DNA of 64,000 nt, from NCBI GenBank assembly GCA_017428625.1, contig JAFRQM010000056.1, positions 1-64,000 of the forward strand. Direction: 5' to 3'. Shown in pieces: positions 25,053 through 32,573 of this stretch. The stretch's first letter is position 1; every line of letters begins with the position of its first letter. The DNA comes from Clostridia bacterium. GTDB lineage: Bacteria; Bacillota; Clostridia; Oscillospirales; Acutalibacteraceae. The notes under the pieces are model-generated. The model saw nothing but the letters and a program-made list of their open reading frames with translations. It was not told the origin of the DNA and made no database searches. The position numbers and the translations under genes are program-made.

Positions 25053-25544
25053 TTACGGCAACCCGTATTCCTCTCGGGCTGAGGCATCTATCAGTACACA
25101 TGCCGGGTGCTGTGTTTTATCGTTGCTGCCGGGCCCGTCGGTTGCGTTGTAAAATGGGTTATCCGGTGACAGCCCGGTTGTTTCAACCCGGTCTGAGTCT
25201 GTTCCCATCTCAATGAGCATATCGGCAATCAGCTCGGCCCGGAGCTCTCTGATTCCCTGACCGTAGTCGGAAATGTCCGACGAGTCATATAAGCCGCATA
25301 TGAGAAGGGAAAAACCGGGATGAGAGTTCATGTACTCATAAACCGGAGTCAATGTCTCAAGCATTGCTTTTTCACTCATTATGATTGCCGAATCGTTCCG
25401 GAAAGTCAGTTGCTCTTCGCTTAAAAAAACCGGTTTTTCAAACGAGATGGTGTCCACGGTTTTTTCGGGTTGGCTTTTTGTGCAACCCGTTAAACAAGCG
25501 GTTATGATTGCGGCAATCATAACCGCAATAACTGTTTTCTTCAT
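25053..25544 (-). CDS. Small OmpA-like lipoprotein
   Basis: 163 residues. A lipoprotein signal peptide with lipobox LTGC (Cys21) places it on the outer face of the cytoplasmic membrane. The rest is one OmpA/MotB-like peptidoglycan-binding domain: LTFRNDSAII, SHPGFSLLICGLYD, RELRAELIADMLIEMGTDSDRVETTG. It is paralogous to the C-terminal domain of the next gene (HPSFHLLIAG, SQRADVISTIL, RIETTG) and ends with the shared VLIDASxRxxYG motif. OmpA-like domains usually bind peptidoglycan; in a Gram-positive cell this would tie the membrane to the wall. Confidence 0.82.
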   Translation of the reverse strand: MKKTVIAVMIAAIITACLTGCTKSQPEKTVDTISFEKPVFLSEEQLTFRNDSAIIMSEKAMLETLTPVYEYMNSHPGFSLLICGLYDSSDISDYGQGIRELRAELIADMLIEMGTDSDRVETTGLSPDNPFYNATDGPGSNDKTQHPACVLIDASAREEYGLP

Positions 25545-25559
25545 ACTTTATTTACCTCT

Positions 25560-26738
25560 CTATATTCCATAGTCCGCTCGGGTGGATGCGTCTATCAGCA
25601 CGCAAACCCTGTTGGTTGCCGCAAGCTCACTGCTGAGGTCTGTAATACCAGATATATGCCAGGGATTTGAGGCGCCAGTGCCAGTGGTCTCAATTCGGCT
25701 TTTATCAACATTGAGGTCTTCGGTGAGTATAGTGCTGATGACATCGGCTCTCTGAGAACTTAAACTTCGCCCGAAATCCGAATCCGAGTCGCCAGCACAG
25801 CATCCGGCAATCAGCAAGTGAAACGATGGATGGTCTGACATATATTCGGCAACCGGTCTGAGAATTTTCAGCGCCTGGTTTTTTCCATCCTTGAGTTCCG
25901 ATGAATTTGGCAAAAAGGAAATCTGAGATTCACTGATGAAGAACGGTAATTTAAAATCTAAAGATTCTGAAATCAGAGGCTCGTCTTCGATAATCGGGAC
26001 CGTGCTGACCGGCGGAAAATCATCGGGATTCTGGTTGCCGAGAGAGTCGGAAACATACTTCATTTGGGAACCCGCTGCATCAAATATTTTTTTCCATAAC
26101 TGGGTGAGTGATTCTTTCATATTCGGAGTAAGATTCTGTTGAGGAGCAGCTACTTCGCCGAGATTTTGAACAACAACCTCGTCTACACCTCTAAAATCAG
26201 GGATATAGTTGTTTTCGGCCAGTTTTTCAACAATAAGGTCGCTGTTCTTACTAAGAATGTTTTTGGTCATATTCAGATAACCGCAGGTTTGCAAGCCGTT
26301 ATCCAAAATATAGACGATCTTCTTTCCGGCTTTGCTTTCTCTGAATATGTTCGCTGCCTGAGCAAGCGCTGAAAGTAAGTCTGATTCGGCCGAGACAGCT
26401 TTTAGAGATTTCAGTTCATTTGTTATCTGTTGCGAGGCAGCCTTTATGTTTCTCTCTTTGGCAGCCGGATTGACATTTTCGAGTTCGGCTTTGAGACTGC
26501 CGACTTGCGAAGGGTTGCCGTCAAGGCTGATTACCGAGACTTTACCTCCGCTGCTGAGGGCAGTATATATAGCCTCCTGAAGGTCATCCGACATATAGTT
26601 ATGAACCTTGTTGCAGGCACGATTGGAGGCAATTATTACAATCTCCGCAACTTCGTCGGCAATGCTTTCGGCGGCACATCCTGAAAACGAAGCGGCAAGA
26701 AAAACTATGCCGAGAACAAGTGCAATGATTTTTTTCAT
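25560..26738 (-). CDS. Lipoprotein with vWA-like and OmpA-like domains
   Basis: 392 residues. Lipobox FSGC (Cys20). Residues ~30-190 look like a von Willebrand A-type fold (AEIVIIASNRACN, GKVSVISLDGN, AGKKIVYILDNGLQTCG), though the usual DxSxS metal site is not evident. A linker (200-270) leads to an OmpA-like domain (FFISESQISFLPNSSEL, HPSFHLLIAGCC, SSQRADVIST, SRIETTGTGAS). Fifteen bases separate it from the small OmpA-like gene, and two bases from the membrane protein upstream. Inferred role: an extracytoplasmic sensor or anchor linking peptidoglycan to the membrane protein. Confidence 0.82.
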   Translation of the reverse strand: MKKIIALVLGIVFLAASFSGCAAESIADEVAEIVIIASNRACNKVHNYMSDDLQEAIYTALSSGGKVSVISLDGNPSQVGSLKAELENVNPAAKERNIKAASQQITNELKSLKAVSAESDLLSALAQAANIFRESKAGKKIVYILDNGLQTCGYLNMTKNILSKNSDLIVEKLAENNYIPDFRGVDEVVVQNLGEVAAPQQNLTPNMKESLTQLWKKIFDAAGSQMKYVSDSLGNQNPDDFPPVSTVPIIEDEPLISESLDFKLPFFISESQISFLPNSSELKDGKNQALKILRPVAEYMSDHPSFHLLIAGCCAGDSDSDFGRSLSSQRADVISTILTEDLNVDKSRIETTGTGASNPWHISGITDLSSELAATNRVCVLIDASTRADYGI

Positions 26739-26739
26739 A

Positions 26740-27654
26740 TCAGTCTACCTCATTATTGTCATTAGTATTAAATGATTTTCCCGGGTTGGTATCACACAGG
26801 AGGTCCAGCTCGTTGATATCATTCAGCCCTATGTCAGAAGCAACTTCCCGAATCATCTCAAGAAGTCTCTGGTTATCACCCTGTGAGACATAGTTATACG
26901 ATTCCGGAGTCCCTAAATACTCCCGGAGCAATTCCTTGAAGAAATCGTTAGCTGAAAGAATTTTTTGAATCGATAGATAGGTTTGCAGTTTAAAACTTCT
27001 ATAATCCTGGGCATCATATCGCTCGGCAAATGCCGCCGGCGTCTCAGAGTCAAGTTCACTCAAAATCATTTTCAACTTGCAAATCTCCGACTCAATGCGT
27101 TTTTTTTCGGACTCACAGGCCTGCAACTCTTCTGAAAGTAATCGTTCTGAATTTAAGCAATATGAGAGGTAAAAAGAAAAAGCGGATGTAATAATTGATG
27201 CCAAGGCAAGTAAAATTGCCATTGTCAGAGCTACAGGATCCGAATTGACAGTGCTCTCACCGGATAAAGTAAAAATTTCGGCAGGAATCAGGTCATCCTT
27301 TGTCTGAATGCGCAAAACAAAATTTATGACAACACAAAGACCTATGAAAGCAAAGAGGATTATCATCAGCAGGTCGTTGGTTTTGAGCCCGACACATCTT
27401 CGCGAAAACTGATTTCCCAATAGAATCGGGAGTGCATCATAGACCAGAAGGAACGCAACACAAAGGACACCTATTATGATGTAGGAAGAAGAGAATTTGC
27501 TGCGGAACAACTGAAAAAAATTAGCAAAATCAGTAGCCAGGCAGATAAACAGAAGCGCAAAAACAACACCGGGTGTTGACATGAGGTTCTTGCGGGGGGC
27601 AAAACGCGAGGTTTCCGTTAAACGGTTGCCGAAATTGTCAGGATAATTCATCAT
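26740..27654 (-). CDS. Four-helix membrane protein with cytosolic coiled coil
   Basis: About 304 residues from ATG 27654, chosen because TGGAGGA lies ten bases upstream; the open frame extends to 27747 over the previous gene. Four hydrophobic segments: TPGVVFALLFICLATDF, YIIIGVLCVAFLLVYDAL, LLMIILFAFIGLCVVINFVL and ALTMAILLALASIITSAFSF. A coiled coil follows (LLSEELQACESEKKRIESEI) with an acidic C-terminus. The architecture recalls membrane partners of OmpA-like lipoproteins (MotA/ZorA-type pairs) but no sequence signature of those families was seen. It overlaps the upstream gene by 17 bases. Confidence 0.75.
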   Translation of the reverse strand: MMNYPDNFGNRLTETSRFAPRKNLMSTPGVVFALLFICLATDFANFFQLFRSKFSSSYIIIGVLCVAFLLVYDALPILLGNQFSRRCVGLKTNDLLMIILFAFIGLCVVINFVLRIQTKDDLIPAEIFTLSGESTVNSDPVALTMAILLALASIITSAFSFYLSYCLNSERLLSEELQACESEKKRIESEICKLKMILSELDSETPAAFAERYDAQDYRSFKLQTYLSIQKILSANDFFKELLREYLGTPESYNYVSQGDNQRLLEMIREVASDIGLNDINELDLLCDTNPGKSFNTNDNNEVD

Positions 27655-28126
27655 AGTTGTAATTCCTCCATTTATTCTTTTTACTTTCATTGATAATCTT
27701 TGAAACTTCCGAGCAAATCTGCTCGTGTTCTGCTGAAAGCTCATCAAGTTTGAGCTTATATCCTTCCCTCAGAGATACACGGCGCAAAGCCAGATTGTGA
27801 ATTACATCAGCGTGAGTTATTCTCTGCTTTGCAATATTGAGCAACTCCTGCTTGGCAATATCGGCAAGGAAGCGCTCGAGGGTGGTGTCTATCAGTGCAT
27901 CAGATTGCTCGTTGAAGAGTTTATTCGCGAACTGCTCTACAGTATTTTCAATCATCAGAAACTCTGGTGAAGAGCAGTAGTCCTTTGGGCTGTATCCCCA
28001 AAATGGCGTCTCGAGGAACATATCGCTCGCGGGCAGTTTTTCGTCATTTACGGCCCGCACATCCGATTGTTCGACGGTTGCTGCGGGGACTTTCGGTGAC
28101 AGGTGAAATAAGTCTTTAAGCTTCAT
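27638..28126 (-). CDS. Hypothetical coiled-coil protein (162 residues)
   Basis: Not recognised. Soluble and mainly helical; the second half is a likely coiled coil (LREGYKLKLDELSAEHEQIC; SEVSKIINESKKNKWR). It overlaps its neighbours on both sides (11 bases with the 274-residue gene, 17 with the membrane protein), so the three are tightly coupled and probably form one complex. The RBS GGAGGTAATCGAA precedes ATG 28126. Confidence 0.75.
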   Translation of the reverse strand: MKLKDLFHLSPKVPAATVEQSDVRAVNDEKLPASDMFLETPFWGYSPKDYCSSPEFLMIENTVEQFANKLFNEQSDALIDTTLERFLADIAKQELLNIAKQRITHADVIHNLALRRVSLREGYKLKLDELSAEHEQICSEVSKIINESKKNKWRNYNYDELS

Positions 28127-28940
28127 TTCGATTACCTCCGGGATAATAATCTTTATATTTGTTTTTCAGAGTGTTTGCTATTGCTGAACGTAATTCAGTA
28201 TGCTGGGCATCATACATTACCTCTCCGTCGCTTGTAAGAACAATGTCCGGTATAGGGGGCAATGATTTATTCTTTTTCATGGCAGCGCGCCAATAGACAC
28301 TGACTCGCTCTTTGACACGGTCTCTGCGCGATTCACAAAGAATCCGGGCGGATTTTTCAGATTCAATAATGTTGTTATATATTTGAGAGAGTTCGTCGGC
28401 GGAATCACTTATATACCCTATGAGGGCATTGATTTCTGAATTAATCCGGGCGACCTCGTTCCGATAAGCTCTCATGCGGCGGTTCTTGACAGCTATAATG
28501 TCAATATTCTCTTCCCCGGGGTGTCTCTGGCACAACTCGTCTTCTGTCGGAGGGTCGGGCAGTTGCATTCTTAAGAGGTCGCGTTTCGTCGAAAAATTCA
28601 CAATTGTGTCAAGGATTATACCTGCCCGTGCATAGGATTTGTAAAGGTCTGCATCAATTTTGGTCCAGACTTGAGTTTCATATTCGGAATAAGCTTTGGC
28701 CTCCTGAGTCAGGAAAGGACTGTGCAGATATCCGTCGTTCGTCATTCCCAGGGCGGGCAGATTATCTCTGCCGTCAATCCATCCTTGAATTATGAGCTTG
28801 AATTTCTCACGAAAGCGAAGGTGATTCTCTGTTCCGGTTTTTCTGAGCTCCGTTCTGGTGATTCTGTCGACGCTTTCGGGCCCGTTTAAGCGAAGTTCAT
28901 AATCTTCCGCTCCTGCGGGGCTGTTAATATTTTTCTGCAT
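28116..28940 (-). CDS. Hypothetical helical protein (274 residues)
   Basis: Not recognised. Charged and largely helical, with coiled-coil segments (RRMRAYRNEVARINSEINAL; DSADELSQIYNNIIESEKSA). The C-terminal ~60 residues (SLPPIPDIVLTSDGEVMYDA) may be a small beta-containing unit. No signal peptide or membrane segment. It overlaps the transglutaminase-like gene by 17 bases and the 162-residue gene by 11 bases, in the core of the envelope operon. Confidence 0.75.
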   Translation of the reverse strand: MQKNINSPAGAEDYELRLNGPESVDRITRTELRKTGTENHLRFREKFKLIIQGWIDGRDNLPALGMTNDGYLHSPFLTQEAKAYSEYETQVWTKIDADLYKSYARAGIILDTIVNFSTKRDLLRMQLPDPPTEDELCQRHPGEENIDIIAVKNRRMRAYRNEVARINSEINALIGYISDSADELSQIYNNIIESEKSARILCESRRDRVKERVSVYWRAAMKKNKSLPPIPDIVLTSDGEVMYDAQHTELRSAIANTLKNKYKDYYPGGNRNEA

Positions 28941-29712
28941 AATACTCCTCCTCTAATTGTTCTTTATATTTATTTGCATCTCCGTTTGCGCTGGGATAGA
29001 AGTCGGTGTTCCAGCTTCGGTCAGCAAGATTTTCATCTGTTAAAAACAGGTATTTCAGTTCGGGCCGGATGCGGTTGAATTGATCAAGATAATCATTGTT
29101 ATCAGCCCAGGTAGAATCTATGTGAAGAAAAGAGTCATCATCCAGCCTTACTATGTTCCAAGCATGACCAGCAGAGTAACCGGCGATATCTCCGACTATA
29201 TAGAAGCACTTAACACCAACTGCATTCAGCAGAAGCTGGACTGCTCTGCTGTAGCCGGAGCATACTGCCCGGCGTGAGATAAGGGCGCTGTAAGCTGTCC
29301 ATCGTCGGTCGGCATCCAAGTCATAATCACACAGATAGTCAACTGTCGTGACGGCTGCATATGTTTTTTGCAGTGAGTTTTCATCACTATGATGTTCAGC
29401 AAAGAATTCTACTATATGGTAAAGTTTTGTCTCACGCTTTGAGAGGAAGTCGGCTTCACCCGTCTTGATAGCGTATAAGACGTGTTCTTCTTCTGAGGCG
29501 CATGGTTTGTTGCTCGGAATCAGACGCGGTTTACAATACCGATCGTTAATTTTTCGATAAAGATAATTATCAGGAATATCCTCTCGGCTCAGGATTTCTC
29601 CGTATATCTTGTCGAGGTCAATCGCATAGCCGATGTTAAAAGAGATACAGAAAATCTGGATTGCAACGCAAATTGCACAAAAAATCCGAAAAAAAGTGTT
29701 TTTAGTTTTCAT
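28924..29712 (-). CDS. Exported transglutaminase-like protein
   Basis: 262 residues with an N-terminal signal or anchor segment (about 7-30). A transglutaminase-like cysteine-protease core is clear: Cys151 in RRAVCSGYSRAVQLLLNAVG, His183 in GHAWNIVRL and Asp199 in FLHIDSTW. VKCFYIVGD is also typical. Secreted bacterial members act as peptidases or crosslinkers on wall or surface proteins. First enzyme of the operon, just before the coiled-coil proteins, with which it overlaps by 17 bases. AGGAGGAACT precedes ATG 29712. With the CHAP protein it makes two exported Cys-His enzymes in one operon. Confidence 0.85.
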   Translation of the reverse strand: MKTKNTFFRIFCAICVAIQIFCISFNIGYAIDLDKIYGEILSREDIPDNYLYRKINDRYCKPRLIPSNKPCASEEEHVLYAIKTGEADFLSKRETKLYHIVEFFAEHHSDENSLQKTYAAVTTVDYLCDYDLDADRRWTAYSALISRRAVCSGYSRAVQLLLNAVGVKCFYIVGDIAGYSAGHAWNIVRLDDDSFLHIDSTWADNNDYLDQFNRIRPELKYLFLTDENLADRSWNTDFYPSANGDANKYKEQLEEEYYAEKY

Positions 29713-29722
29713 AGTTCCTCCT

Positions 29723-30019
29723 TTATGCTACTGTTCGGGAAGTTCGGGATTCAACTTTATCAAAACCGTAAATACAGACGCTTTCGACAACCGGAAAATA
29801 CTTCTGTGCTTTAGGACGGATGTTAAAAGAAATCAGAAGTTCCGAGGACACCGGATAATTGGCTCTTAAATAGATGTCTTTGGCGACGCCGTCAACTTCC
29901 AACCAGCAGCCGTTCGCCGTGCGGTTTATTACACGGGCGGAGTAAGTGTCAAGTTCGCTTATACCTAATGTGCTCTCAAGCTGAGCTTTATATTCTGCGT
30001 ATTCAGCTTTATAACTCAT
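29723..30019 (-). CDS. Hypothetical small protein, PilZ-like size (98 residues)
   Basis: ATG 30019 is preferred because AAAGGAG lies eight bases upstream; an upstream in-frame ATG at 30049 has none. After a helical start (SYKAEYAEYKAQLESTLG) the protein is beta-rich: YSARVINRTANGCWLEVDGV, LLISFNIRPK, FPVVESVCIYG. The small beta-barrel appearance recalls PilZ or OB folds, but the diagnostic RxxxR / D/NxSxxG motifs of PilZ are not seen. It lies between the transglutaminase-like gene and another small hypothetical gene. Confidence 0.7.
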   Translation of the reverse strand: MSYKAEYAEYKAQLESTLGISELDTYSARVINRTANGCWLEVDGVAKDIYLRANYPVSSELLISFNIRPKAQKYFPVVESVCIYGFDKVESRTSRTVA

Positions 30020-30155
30020 AACTGCATCTCCTTTAAAATATTTGATCATACAATTATATATGTGATATTGGTGCTGTCATCAGCTGAAGCAGGGCTATGT
30101 CCAACCCCAACTGATGGTGCATGAGATAACCGGGTCTGTCAGTGTTAGATGCTGC

Positions 30156-30497
30156 TCAGAGGTCATATTCTGCCTGAACAGCTTGCAGAATTTCCAGCCA
30201 ATCACCAGGAAAAAGCAGGTTTATGAACAATTTGTCCGGCTTGTCAAGAAGTGCGTAAACCGGAACCAGTCTGTCTTCCTTCACAACATCCAACTGGTAT
30301 CGGTCGTTGCCATAATCTGAATCAAAATAGGTGCATTTAAGAACACCGTCAAAATAGTAGTGAGTAGTGCCGCCCGGAGATGGCCCTTGTTTGCCGTGGT
30401 ATAGCGCAAACCGGCGAATCAGGGCATTTATCTGAATGCAGTATGATTGAAGATCGCCTTCGGGCTCAACATCAAAGATTGCTTCTGAAATATACAT
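30156..30497 (-). CDS. Hypothetical protein (113 residues)
   Basis: Not recognised. A soluble alpha/beta protein with a Gly/Pro-rich turn (YHGKQGPSPGGTTHYYFDGV), followed by YQLDVVKEDRLVPVYALL and a helical acidic C-terminus. AAGGAGGATAAATCT precedes ATG 30497. Part of the group of small genes at the head of the leftward operon. The 130 bases downstream, to the next gene start, contain no visible feature. Confidence 0.7.
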   Translation of the reverse strand: MYISEAIFDVEPEGDLQSYCIQINALIRRFALYHGKQGPSPGGTTHYYFDGVLKCTYFDSDYGNDRYQLDVVKEDRLVPVYALLDKPDKLFINLLFPGDWLEILQAVQAEYDL

Positions 30498-30593
30498 AGA
30501 TTTATCCTCCTTAAAGGTTTATGTTCGATCGTTATGCGGACAGGGGATTGCGCCCGCCGAAGCGGAGATTTTCCGCTTCGGCAATTTCTGGGA

Positions 30594-30731
30594 TCAGTCT
30601 TCCGTTAATTCGCGGCCGCAACGGGGACAGTAATCTAGAGAGGTTCTGGCTGTCCACCCGCAACCCAGGCAGGTCTTGTCACGGGCCGATGCTGAAAGAC
30701 GGATGACAAGGCGTGATATAAGGTTCATCAT
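30594..30731 (-). CDS. Small zinc-ribbon protein (45 residues)
   Basis: ATG 30731 follows AAGGAGGTGTTCAGA, a strong RBS. The peptide carries two CxxC knuckles, CLGC and CPRC, in a C-terminal zinc-ribbon arrangement (TCLGCGWTARTSLDYCPRCG), after a short basic helix. It overlaps the end of the previous gene by 53 bases in another frame. Such short zinc-ribbon proteins are often adaptors for protein or nucleic-acid binding. The longer open frame to 30812 is not supported by an RBS. Confidence 0.65.
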   Translation of the reverse strand: MMNLISRLVIRLSASARDKTCLGCGWTARTSLDYCPRCGRELTED

Positions 30732-31014
30732 TCTGAACACCTCCTTTTTTTTCGTATTTGATATAATCACGGGCGACGAACAGTATATGTCTGAGGGAAT
30801 TTTTGATTTCATTGCTGCGCCGGTCTCGTCTGTTCACGTGGTATAGCCTTTCAAGTTCCGATAGCGTTATTCCGGGTTCAAACATCTTAAATACATAATC
30901 TGATTTGTGCATCATCAGATACTCAACACCATTGCCGGAAAAGCTGATGCTAATTGGGAACGAACCGTCACTGTTCCTGCGGCCTACGAAGAGTTTTACG
31001 TTGTAGTTTCTCAT
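30679..31014 (-). CDS. Hypothetical protein at the head of the leftward operon (111 residues)
   Basis: Not recognised. A beta-rich start (MRNYNVKLFVGRRNSDGSFP, ISISFSGNGVEYLMMH) is followed by a helical, basic second half (LSELERLYHVNRRDRRSNEI). AAAGGAGGTTTCCGCT is an excellent RBS for ATG 31014. It is the promoter-proximal gene. The 130 bases upstream, to the direct repeat, are AT-rich and must hold the operon promoter, but only a weak GATAAT-like -10 on the minus strand was seen. Confidence 0.7.
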   Translation of the reverse strand: MRNYNVKLFVGRRNSDGSFPISISFSGNGVEYLMMHKSDYVFKMFEPGITLSELERLYHVNRRDRRSNEIKNSLRHILFVARDYIKYEKKGGVQNDEPYITPCHPSFSIGP

Positions 31015-31148
31015 AGCGGAAACCTCCTTTGAATAATGTAAGAATAATTATCTTTTATGTGTTGAATTGTGGTTTTGAGTTAAATCAGTTTTGAACGGTT
31101 AAATTGACCTGGGCTTATTGGCGCCACAACCGCAACACACGTATTTTT

Positions 31149-31425
31149 TACTATATGGATGTATCTGTGAATTAAATCTTGTTATTTAATTTTGCCCACC
31201 AAAGCTTACTGAGGCCTCATTTGACTATAAGTTTAGCCGATAATTAAAAAACAGCAAGAAAAAAACAAAAAAATATCAATATATTTCAAAAAAAATCAAA
31301 ATAACGCCCACAAATAGTTGCCCACAAGAAACAAAATATGCCCATCTTTTCAAAATCGCCTACACGGGAACAAAAAGGGGGTTTGTCAGCAAAAAAAATC
31401 AACCGCCATGCTTTTGGCGGTTGAT
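31149..31425. repeat. Long direct repeat, right copy, flanking the cargo cassette
   Basis: Same orientation and almost the same sequence as 6,653-6,927, from TACTATATGGATG to the hairpin ATCAACCGCC..GGCGGTTGAT. In this copy the hairpin is flanked by eight A and six T, making a good bidirectional terminator. Sequence similarity stops abruptly at both ends, so the repeat is a discrete unit. Confidence 0.9.
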
Positions 31426-31663
31426 TTTTTGAGTGTCTAGCTTATTTAATATATGTAATTAATACTTATGTTGGTTTCCTTTTTCGGAATCCGAATGTTA
31501 CATTAGATAATAAAAACCGCTGTACTTAGCAACGGCAAAATAATAATATTGATTAAAACAGACATCAGCAAGCAATACCATTACAGCTTGTTAGGGAACA
31601 GTTTCCCTAAGACCTTAACCAACATTGATAAATCAATGAAGCTTTTAGTTTTAAAAATGTGCT

Positions 31664-32490
31664 TTCATCCGATGGATATTACTCTGATGATGAAATGACT
31701 GTTTTGAAAAACTGAGTGGGAAACGGTACAAAAACCCCGATACGGTACCGAGAAAAATGCGCCCGAAACAGCCGCTCTCAAAAAAAGTATTGCTTGGACA
31801 AATTGCATATGTTATATTAAACAAAAGATGGTGATAAACATACTTGCAATGTCAGATATTCTATTTTTAATCATGGATTTGTTTATGATATAATGCAACA
31901 AGGAAATACAGGATCAAAAGCCATCGCTGAAGAACTGTTGATAGAATTAAAAGAAATCCATAATATCGGAAGAACTACGAAAAAGCTGCAAAATGGTATG
32001 CCAAGGCTGCCGAACAGGGATATTCTGTTGCTCAAAACAACTTAGGCAAGCTATTGCGCGCTCTTTTGAATCTTTATTGAATTGGGTTATGACTGCGATT
32101 GAACCCATATATAATGATGATTCAAGTTATATAAAGTATGTGGATTTAGTTGAGAATATGATCTGGTGCCGGAAAGCAACATTTGATGGAACCCCCGGAA
32201 TTATTATTAAGTGGCCTTGTAATATAGATATTGGGGATGAATCTTTTACAGAATCAGAGTTTTACTACAAATTTTCAGGTGAATCATGGATTTATTCTTT
32301 AGACGATAAGGTAGTATTCATAAAGTTAGGCGAAGATTAATAGATGTGTTGAGCTAATATGAGTGTTTTGTACCTTCATCCGATGGAAATTACCCTGATG
32401 ATGAAATGACTGTTTTGAAAAAACTGAGTGGAAAATGGTACAAAAACCCCGATACGGTATCGAAGAAAAAGTGCCCGAAACAGCCACTCT
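31664..32490 (+). pseudogene. Decayed gene fragments bracketed by a 116-bp duplication
   Basis: Bases 31,664-31,779 and 32,375-32,490 are about 90% alike (TTCATCCGATGGA ... CCCGAAACAGCC). In the second copy one frame reads SSDGNYPDDEMTVLKKLSGK and on to a stop; in the first it is broken by indels. Between them, 31,976-32,080 encodes a clear Sel1 repeat (YEKAAKWYAKAAEQGYSVAQ, then NNLGKLL) without a start. This looks like tandem copies of a Sel1-type or related gene that have decayed after duplication. No intact gene is present. Confidence 0.6.
32089..32340 (+). CDS. Hypothetical protein, probably a gene remnant (83 residues)
   Basis: An open frame from ATG 32089 (MTAIEPIYNDDSSYIKYVDL) to 32340, with protein-like composition (FYYKFSGESWIYSLDDKVVF) but no RBS, embedded between the two decayed duplicates. 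It is open for 32 more codons upstream, where it reads the Sel1 remnant in the wrong frame. Most likely the surviving 3' end of a lost gene. Confidence 0.35.
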   Translation: MTAIEPIYNDDSSYIKYVDLVENMIWCRKATFDGTPGIIIKWPCNIDIGDESFTESEFYYKFSGESWIYSLDDKVVFIKLGED

Positions 32491-32527
32491 TGAAAAGATT
32501 CTGATAATTCAATATTTGAAATAATTG

Positions 32528-32562
32528 CAGCGGCCTTCAAACGAAGACCGCTGCCTTTTATA
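32528..32562 (+). terminator. Terminator-like hairpin
   Basis: GCAGCGG and CCGCTGC pair around 32,528-32,554 and are followed by CTTTTATAC on the plus strand. It separates the decayed region from the leftward ATPase gene and may act in both directions. Confidence 0.55.
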
Positions 32563-32573
32563 CTTGTGCTGTA

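Noticed and set aside
25053..28940. A Zorya system, suggested by a membrane protein next to OmpA-like lipoproteins.
   Set aside because: No MotA/ExbB signature in the membrane protein, no ZorC/ZorD-type helicase, and the lipoproteins have lipoboxes, unlike MotB/ZorB. Kept only as an analogy.
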